Of a stretch of 64,000 nucleotides of DNA, positions 57,219 through 64,000 are shown piece after piece (the stretch's first letter is position 1; each line of letters opens with the position of its first letter). The notes beneath the pieces were generated by a model that worked only from the letters and a program-made list of their open reading frames with translations, had not been told where the DNA came from and made no database searches. The translations under genes were made by a program, and so were the position numbers. Source of the stretch: Bactrocera neohumeralis (lineage: Eukaryota; Arthropoda; Insecta; Diptera; Tephritidae); NCBI RefSeq assembly GCF_024586455.1, contig NC_065920.1, positions 47,823,824 through 47,887,823 on the forward strand, given 5' to 3'.

Positions 57219-59364
57219 ATGGCAAAAAATGCGAATTTTGATAGAAACAAAAGGTAAGTACCGTAATATTTTTTGAAGTGTGTTGTTTTTAAAAGAAGTT
57301 AAGTTTCAATTTGAATAATAATAAAGTGAAAATATATGACAACTATATTTTGAAAAAAAAAAATAAAATTTTCTTGTTGACCATTAACGGTATTTTTTCC
57401 TGGTGTGACCATATGGTCACGCTGTGCTAGATTAAAAGCTCATTTTATGTAACATAATTTTCGTTCAAAACTTTATAATTCGTGGTGAATTCTTTCCAAA
57501 TTTTCAGACGTTTAAACACACAAGAGGTTATTTACTATCTAAATGACTTTTGTGATAGCGATGAAGAAGATTCGCCCGCTGCTCTATATATCTTACCTCC
57601 GGACAACGAAAATGGTGCAATCAGTGGAGAAGATGATGGTGATGAAGACGACGTAGGTAAGCCAGAGGATATATGTGTTGGTCAATTGAAGGCACCTTGT
57701 GGGTTAGTGATGAGCAGTGGTAATAGGGTTTTAACGATTGATAATGATGATGAGGAGGATGACTTGGAAGTTGCTGATTCTGTGTTGATCGACATATTAG
57801 AAAACTCTACTCAGAACTTGCAAACTAATTTGTTAGAGAAACAGGGCGAAATGTCAATAGAACCGCCACTGTTACGTACGGAATCACATTTTACGTGGGT
57901 AGAAGATAACTCGGACGGATTGATCCCCATTTTTCCTTCACGAAATTTTGTAGATTGTAAGGTGAAGCCTCATGAGCAACTTGAAAAGTTTTTTGACGAT
58001 GAACTCATAGAGCACATTATAAACGAATCGCGAAGATATGCAATTTTTCTTGGTAAACCAAATCCTCAAATTACCAGTGCGGAGCTTAAAGTTTTCATAG
58101 CCATCTTGTTGGTCAGTGGATACAATGGTCGAAGTACGTTCAGGTCATTTTGGAGCATTGACAATGACATGCGCAATGAGATGGTATACTTAGCCATGCG
58201 TAGAAATCGATTCGAGGAAATTTTGAGATTCTTACACTTTGAGGATAGTTGTAAAAAAACATCTGACGGAGATAAGATGTGGAAACTGCGGTCCTTAACC
58301 GACCACTTAAAATCAAATATGCTGAAGCATTTCCATCCGCAACAACAGCTTTCATTTGACGAGAGCTTGATATCATATTTTGGGCGTCACGGATGCAAGC
58401 AGTTCATCAAAGGAAAACCATTACGGTTCGGTTATAAAGTTTGGTCCTTGTGTACGATATCGGGATATTTAGTTAATTTTGAAATTTATCAAGGAAACAA
58501 TCCTCGTGCCAATAGTACCTACGAGCAAACATTTGGAAAATGCGCAGCTCCACTGGTGAATATGATAGACGATTTTACACCAGCGGTTCAGAATCTACCA
58601 TTTTCCTTCTATTTTGACAATCTTTTCACCAGTGTTCCTCTGTTAGTTTACTTCAAAGCTCGAGGATATACCGCAACAGGTACGATCCGGGAAAACGGCT
58701 GCCAAAAAGTAACCCGATTGAACATAAAAAAATATTGAAAAATGAGGAGCGTGGTCATATTGAGTCTACAAAATTGAAAGAAGCTAATATTTTTCTCACA
58801 AAATGGAATGATAACGCAGTTGTTAGCATAGCTTCGACTACGTATGGCGCAAACCCGGTAACAAATGCAGTTCGATACTCACAGAATCACAAAAAAATTA
58901 TTGATGTTCCACGGCCATTAGTTATCAGGGAGTACAATAAATATATGAGCGGCGTAGATCGTATGGATCAGAATGTGGGCTTGTATCGAATAGGTATAAG
59001 AGGAAAGAAATGGTGGAATAGTATCTTTACGTGGCTAGTTGACGTATCGGTACAAAATAGCTGGCTGCTACACAGATCAGTCTACCCAGAAATACCTCAG
59101 CCCGAGTTTCGGCGACAAATAGCCATTTACTATTGTAAGCACTTTGGTGACCGCCCCAAATCAAAGGGTCCTCGAAAAAGGTCTTTGGAAGGAACAGCAG
59201 AGGAGACATTGAGACATGATGGGCTCAATCATTTCGTTCGTCCATGCGAAAAAAGAAGACGTTGTGCCGCCGATTTGTGCGTTTCTGTTGGTAGAACCGA
59301 GTGCTCGAAATGTAACGTTAGGATTTGCGTAAAATGTTTTGAGAAATATCATATGTCTTCTTAA
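57219..59364 (+). pseudogene. piggyBac transposase, one frameshift, predicted 5' intron
   Basis: Best start is ATG 57219 (MAKNANFDRNK). GTAAGT at 57254 and TTTTCAG ending at 57507 define a 254-nt intron that joins in frame to RRLNTQEVIYYLND. An acidic N-terminal region (ISGEDDGDEDDVG) follows. Catalytic blocks: QLSFDESLISYFG (Asp codon 58358-58360), FYFDNLFTS (58616-58618), MSGVDRMDQNVG (58957-58959 or 58966-58968). At 58704-58708 a run of five A, where six would keep the frame, shifts out of frame after ENGCQK; the frame resumes as NEERGHIES and runs to 59364. The C-terminal Cys-rich domain is RRCAADLCVSVG...CSKCNVRICVKCFEKYH. Cut-and-paste transposase of TTAA sites; this copy is one base from open. 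Confidence 0.9.
57403..57422. promoter_or_regulatory. palindrome GTGTGACCATATGGTCAC in piggyBac intron
   Basis: GTGACCATATGGTCAC (57405-57420) is a perfect 16-bp palindrome within the predicted intron. The same core with perfect 20-bp symmetry recurs at 59573-59592, past the stop codon. A role as transposase- or regulator-binding site is inference. Confidence 0.6.
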
Positions 59365-59572
59365 TTATTAAATACGATACGGTATAAAATGTTTTTATAA
59401 AAAGTAGTTTTTAATGTATATTATTTTAACAAAAAATAGTTTTCAATATATACTTAAATAACTGTTTAAATCATTTTCTTTTAATTCACACTTGTTTAGT
59501 TAAAATATGTGGGATAAATCTTTCCTTTACTTCAAATAAAAACATGAGAAAAATTACCCCATATCATGCCCA

Positions 59573-59592
59573 GTGTGACCATATGGTCACAC
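59573..59592. promoter_or_regulatory. palindrome GTGTGACCATATGGTCACAC in piggyBac 3' region
   Basis: A perfect 20-bp palindrome 209 bp past the transposase stop, 431 bp from the right end of the element. Partner of the copy at 57403-57422, which lies 849 bp from the left end. Confidence 0.6.
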
Positions 59593-59720
59593 CTCAAAAG
59601 TCGGTTTAGGAATGATGCCTTAAAATAAGGATGGTACGTAAGTGATCATTGGACCTATAAAAGTCATCTCTTTAAATATTTCAGAAATCTCAGACAATAA
59701 AAGTACCAGGAAGATTCGAG

Positions 59721-59783
59721 TTAATTGGCGTAGACACCGCTTACGCGATTATAGCCGAGTTAACAACAGCGCGCCAGTCGTTT
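59721..59783 (-). mobile_element. RTE-like LINE 3' scrap inside piggyBac
   Basis: AATTGGCGTAGACACCGC to GCGCGCCAGTCGTTTC matches the 3' end of the LINEs at 26054 and 51670, without the microsatellite tail. Severely 5'-truncated. Since it lies inside the piggyBac, that LINE family either inserted after piggyBac or was carried by it. Confidence 0.75.
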
Positions 59784-60023
59784 CAGATAACTAGGAGGGT
59801 TGAAATCATAGGTATGGTCACGTGGGAATTTTTAGAGACCCCCCACTTCGTCAACTCATAATTTTTGAAATTTTTTACTTTTTTTTAATTTTTAATTTTT
59901 TTCTGTATTCTTCTAAAATTAACAAATAATTAATACAAAATGGATAGTAAAAATATTAATTGCCTTGTTTTACGACACTTTAAAAATTACCTGAAATTCA
60001 TGCTTCTTGACCAGAATACCCCC

Positions 60024-60640
60024 TTAACCGAAAACATAAAGTGCCATAACTAAGCATCAAATTAAGATATGAAACTCATATTTGTCACAGAGGAACGCAG
60101 TAGCCAGGTGCTCATTTAAGAAAACAATTTTGAAAAAGTGGTGTTGGCCCCGCCCTCTAATAATAAATTTATTGTATATATCTTTTAAACCACTTAAGCT
60201 ACAAAAACAAATTCACTCAGCACGAATATTTTAAAAACTCCTACCAAATTTGTGAAAATGGACGAAATCGGATGAAAAACCCGTTCTCCCCCTATATAAC
60301 GGTACTGTTAAAAACTACTGAAAGCGGGATAAATCTATAACTAAATACGCCAAAGACATTAAATTTTACCACCGAGGTGGTATGAGGAAGCTTTATAAGA
60401 GCCGCTGTAAAAATTGGACGATGGGCGTGGCACTGTCCACTTTTTGATGAAATCTCATATCTCCCGACCCGACTGAGACCCGATTTCGATAAAACTTGAC
60501 ATGTTGTATTGTTTTCATATTTGTATATCACCTTGTGAAAATGATTAAAATCGGATAATAATCACGCCTACTTCCCATATAGCAAAACTTTAAATTCCAC
60601 TTCATTCGTTCAGTTTCCAGTACACAAATCAAGAAAAACT
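60024..60640 (+). mobile_element. DINE-type element, 3' part (after piggyBac)
   Basis: Continues the element interrupted at 56553: CCGAAAACATAAAGTGCCAT, then AAAAGTGGTGTTGGCCCCGC, and CGGATAATAATCACGCCTAC near 60553. The long-form tail is like the copy at 50222. Confidence 0.65.
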
Positions 60641-61117
60641 GTTAACTTCGTTGGCACCAAAGCTAATATACTCTTTACAGGCGTATTTCTATGTGTCCAG
60701 TTTGTATGGAAGCTATATGCCATATTATTATATTATTACCTTAAGCAGTAATCTATGTCAAATTTCGTGAAGATACTACGTCAAATGTGAAAGTTTTCCG
60801 TACAAGAACTTGATTCCGATCGTTCAGTTTGTATTGCAGCTATATGTTATAGTGGTCCGATATCGACAGTTCCGACCCATGAGCAGCTTCTTGAAGAAAA
60901 AATGGCGTTTGCAAAATTTCAAAACGATATCTTAAAAACTGAGGGACAAGTTCGTATATATACAGACAGATGGACAGACAGACAGACGGACATGGCAAAG
61001 TCGACTCAGCTCAATATACTGATCATTTATATATATACTTTATAGGGTCTCAGATGCTTCCTTCTGACTGTTACAAACTTCGTGACAAACTTAATATACC
61101 CTATTCAGGGTATAAAA
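60633..61117 (-). mobile_element. DINE-type element, second family, reverse orientation
   Basis: The 5' palindrome is at the right: TATACCCTATTCAGGGTATA (61095-61114). The (GTCT)n core is at 60965-60990 in reverse, a single CATATAGCTGCAATACAAAC-type unit follows, and the 3' hairpin with TTAAC tail is at about 60640-60665 (CTTCGTTGGCACCAAAG). Shorter than the copy at 15581. Confidence 0.65.
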
Positions 61118-61480
61118 ACACATCAAGGCAACGCAAAAATCAAGGTTAAGCTAACAGTTTTTTTCGATTATCGAGGTGTGGCGACTGCATTGATTCTTTG
61201 TGAGTTTTTCGCCAAATTTTCAACCAATATCATGCTGCAACCACCTATTCACCTGTTTGAGCTCCGTGTGTCTTCGGGGTATTTATTTAAACGACCGCTC
61301 CAGGAAAACCGTTTTGAAGCAATTGAAGACATTAATCGTGAATCAGTAGACGCATTGAAGGCTATTTCAAAATCGACCCTAACATCTGTTTCAAGGAATG
61401 GAAAAAACGTCGGCAAAAGTGTGTTGATGCCAAAATAATTATTTTGCTGGGGACGACATAGATTTTGAAAACTAAATTAA
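61118..61480 (+). pseudogene. mariner transposase remnant
   Basis: AKIKVKLTVFFDYRGV opens the remnant. The stretch FFAKFSTNIMLQPPIHLFEL is readable where the second and third catalytic blocks should lie, but HHDN and SPDLAP are lost. RFEAIEDINRES and a decayed C-terminus with a KKRRQKCVDA-like read follow. Adjoins the DINE 5' end. Dead fragment. Confidence 0.6.
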
Positions 61481-61519
61481 GACTTTTTAAATAATGAATA
61501 CAGTCTTACTATTTTTTGC

Positions 61520-61786
61520 TCATATTAGTACACTGTGAAATTGAGCGCAATCGGATGACAGCTAAACCTACTTCCTATATAATATACTCTTAAATTTTAT
61601 CTAATTCTTTCACTTAATAGTATTCAAATAAAATATCAATAATGTCATCAAATATTACATCTTGCGGGTCCAAATATATGGGCCCAACTGAATGATTTTT
61701 TTAAAGTATTTAACCACAATTTTCCGAATTTATTGTGATACACTGCTTTACTATGGCTTCGCTTACGCCTTTCAATGGCGTTGCTA
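61520..61786. repeat. third copy of the LRR upstream region
   Basis: It matches the reverse of 49829-50125 (AAATTTTATCTAATTCTTTC, TTCGCTTACGCCTTTCAATGG) and part of 54890-55010. It is cut by the mariner at the TA at 61785-61786. No LRR coding sequence follows on the other side. Confidence 0.65.
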
Positions 61787-62591
61787 CGTAGGTTGCTATG
61801 CATATATGTATGTATATTTCTGGCCTAATAATGTAAATAGGCATATTTATCAACGAAAATGATTTTTTGTTTTTGTTTTTTTTTTTTGTTTGTCGATTGC
61901 TGTTTTGTTTCGGGCTCATACGCATAGATCCATGATTCGTCACCTGTGATGATCTTATAAACGTCTTTTGAAGCACCGCGATCGTATTTTTTCAGCATTT
62001 CTTTACACCAATCCACACGAGCCTTTTTTTGAGCGATTGTCAAATTGTGAGGGATCCAACGAGAACAAACCTTTTTTACGGCCAGGTGTTCATGCAATAT
62101 CGAATGTATGCTGGTGGGAGAAATGCATAGGCATGCCTCTATCTGAAGGTATGTTACATGACGGTCTTGCATTATCAGTTCACGTACGGCATCGATGTTT
62201 TCTGGCACAACGGCTGTTTTTGGACGACTTTCACGGAATTCGTCTTTGAGCGAGCGTCGGCCACGATTGAATTCGTTGTACCAGTTTTCACAGTGCTATG
62301 GGATGGTGCTTCATAGCCATACAAAGATTTTACTTCATCGATGCACTCTTGTCGTGATAATCCACGTTGAAAGTTGTGAAAAATGATCGCACGAAAATGT
62401 TCACGAGTTAATTAAAATTTTTGGCCGAGATAAATTTTTTAATTCCCTGTAAATAAAACATTTCACGATTAAATGACAAAGCGTTCTGAGTGATGTTATG
62501 CTAAAAAATGTCAAACTTTCCAATGGAAATGTCAGATTGCACCTGGCAACACTTAGTGTTGCCCTAGGCCAGAATATATATAGCAGCCTCG
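61787..62591 (-). mobile_element. mariner deletion derivative (same family as 27981-28573)
   Basis: TA-flanked; the right end ...TAGCAGCCTCG matches the end of the mariner fragment at 28573, and the left UTR shares TTCTGGCCTAATAATG and TTTATCAACGAAAATG with it. The minus strand keeps the N-terminal half: MPENIDAVRELIMQDRHVTY, HTH region, ITGDESWIYAYEPETKQQST with the first catalytic Asp (62208-61870). It then runs through a poly-Lys low-complexity junction straight into the 3' UTR, so both later catalytic blocks are deleted. Confidence 0.8.
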
Positions 62592-62851
62592 TATAAATTT
62601 ATAGCGGGATTCTGTAACCAGTCTCTAGTCTCTATTTGAGACATTTTCAGGTAAAGTCTCAATTTGTGACTAGTTACTTTTCACTAAACAGTCTCTAGCA
62701 TTAGTCTCAAAATATTGCCTCAAATTTGAGACCTGATAGTTAGCAAGTCACAAAACTAAAAACAACTCTTGTCTGCCATCTTAAATATACTGAATAGAGA
62801 TCATCATAGATATTAATCGATTGTCGTTGTTTTATATTTTGTAAGCAACTC
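62592..62851. repeat. GTCTC/GAGAC-rich stretch
   Basis: GGATTCTGTAACCAGTCTCT is followed by repeated GTCTC and GAGAC within about 130 bp (62625-62755), several as inverted pairs (GTCTCTATTTGAGAC). It could be a transposon terminus with subterminal repeats. No gene. Confidence 0.4.
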
Positions 62852-64000
62852 AATGCTCGAAAATTCTACGAAAAAATGCGGCGGCTTACGGAAGGTTTCA
62901 AGACCGGAGCGTATTCCTGTAGAACCCCAAAGGTGATCTAGTCACTGATGCCCAGAGTATACTTAAATTATGGAGGGAACACTTCTCCAGCCTGCTGAAT
63001 GGCAGTGAACGCACAACACCAGGAGAAGGAGAACCCGATTCCCCAATCGATGACGATGAAGCAGACGTTCCATTACCCGACCATGAAGAAGTTCGAATAG
63101 CAATTGCCCGCCTGAAGAACAACAAAGCGGCAGGGGCCGACGGATTGCCGGCCGAGCTATTCAAACACGGCGGCGAAGAACTGATAAGGTGCATGCATCA
63201 GCTTCTTTGCAAAATATGGTCGGACGAAAGCATGCCCAACGATTGGAGTTTAAGTGTGCTTTGGCCAATCCACAAAAAGGGAGAACCCACAATCTGTGCC
63301 AACTACCGTGGGATAAGCCTCCTTAACATCGCTAATAAGGTTCTATCGAGCGTATTGTGTGAAAGATTGAACACCGTCAACAAACTGATTGGACCTTATG
63401 AGTATGGCCTTAGGCCTTGAGAATCAACAACCGACCAGATATTCATCATGCGCCAAATCTTGGAAAAGACATGTGAAAAGAGAATCGACACACACCACCT
63501 CTTCGTCGATTTCAAAGCTGCTTTCGACAGCACGAAAAGGAGCTGCCTTTATGCCGCGATGTCTGAATTTGGTATCCCCGCAAAACTAATACGGCTGTGT
63601 AAACTGACGTTGAGTAACATCAAAAGCTCCGTCAGGATCGGGAAGGACCTCTCCGAGCCGTTCGATACCAAACGAGGTTTCAGACAAGGCGATTCCCTAT
63701 CGTGCGACTTTTTCAACCTGCTTTTGGAGAAAATAGTTCGAGCCGCAGAACTAAATAGAGAAGGTACCATCTTCTATAAGAGTGTACAGCTGCTGGCGTA
63801 TGCCGATGATATTAAAATCATCGGCCTCAACACCCGCGCCGTTAGTTCTGCTTTCTCCAGGCTGGACAAGGAAGCACAGAAAATGGGTCTGGCAGTGAAC
63901 GAGGGCAAGACGAAACATCTCCTGTCATCAAACAAACAGTCGTCGCACTCGCGACTTGGCACTCACGTCACTGTTGACAGTCATAACTTTGAAGTTGTAG
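62852..64000 (+). mobile_element. RTE-like LINE, 5'-truncated, runs off the window
   Basis: Begins abruptly with AAATTCTACGAAAAAATGCG in the linker. RT blocks follow: ARLKNNKAAGADGLPAELFK, HKKGEPTICANYRGISLLNI, LFVDFKAAFDS (63500), SVRIGKDLSEPFDTKRGFRQ, LLAYADDIKIIG (YADD about 63800). Frames break near 62930, 63370 and 63420. The window ends in the RT thumb region. Confidence 0.85.

Larger units (their letters stand above)
56554..60023 (+). mobile_element. piggyBac element, nearly intact
   Basis: The 15-bp TIR GGGGGTATTCTGGTC (56554-56568) has its exact inverse GACCAGAATACCCCC at 60009-60023. The target duplication TTAA is at 56550-56553 and 60024-60027. Total length is 3,470 bp. It carries one transposase gene broken by a single apparent 1-nt deletion. 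A 20-bp palindrome occurs at 57403-57422 (one mismatch) and 59573-59592. A 60-bp LINE scrap lies in its 3' part. Excising the element restores the surrounding DINE sequence exactly (AATTCGCCATTAACCGAAAA). Confidence 0.93.

Overview
The window looks like a transposon-rich, AT-rich intergenic stretch of a dipteran genome. A tephritid-like fruit fly is my best guess, inferred from the mix of mariner, RTE-like LINE, DINE/Helentron-type and piggyBac elements. I see no intact host gene, no tRNA or rRNA, no CRISPR array and no prokaryotic feature. Nearly every coding signal belongs to a mobile element or its wreckage. The only non-transposon coding signal is a degenerate leucine-rich-repeat (LRR) gene present as a head-to-head pair of pseudogenes. 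Two runs of exactly 100 N (9577-9676 and 23565-23664) are assembly gaps, and both fall inside repeated sequence.

Layout. 1-7141: minus-strand Ty3/gypsy-like LTR element cut off by the window edge, split by a Tc1-like element (1998-4552) that carries a mariner-like element (3178-4085). 7312-8213: pogo-like remnant with a nested MITE. 8390-9440: DINE-type and LINE fragments. 10085-12000: a TIR-bounded element coding for a broken protein of a family that recurs in animal genomes but has no function I know; a second, truncated copy lies at 24798-26052 with the same flanks. 12689-13287: second mariner of the first family. 14040-18235: RTE-like LINE copies with a nested DINE. 20006-26052 and 28574-33510: large duplicated blocks with a third mariner of the first family, joined by an RTE LINE (26054-27980) and a DD34D mariner fragment (27981-28573). 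30215-41240: a full DINE-type element and several mariner lineages. 42626-46350: LINE fragment and hAT element. 46906-47533: tandem repeat and a near-perfect hairpin MITE. 47842-56325: the two LRR pseudogenes with a nearly full-length RTE LINE between them. 56326-60640: DINE-type element split by an almost intact piggyBac (56554-60023) with a TTAA duplication. 60633-64000: DINE, mariner deletion derivatives and a LINE that runs off the window.

How the pieces relate. The insertions give relative ages: gypsy, then Tc1, then mariner; DINE, then piggyBac, then a LINE 3' scrap; LINE, then DINE. The segmental duplications give an empty-site/filled-site comparison for one mariner and show a deletion joined at 5 bp of shared sequence.

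Strongest leads for something undescribed: (i) the TIR-bounded element at 10085-12000; (ii) the piggyBac with a predicted N-terminal intron and two copies of a 20-bp palindrome flanking its main exon; (iii) two mariner copies whose 5' half is replaced by an inverted copy of their own 3' end, with different breakpoints. Family names rest on motif recognition by eye. Nothing was searched against a database.
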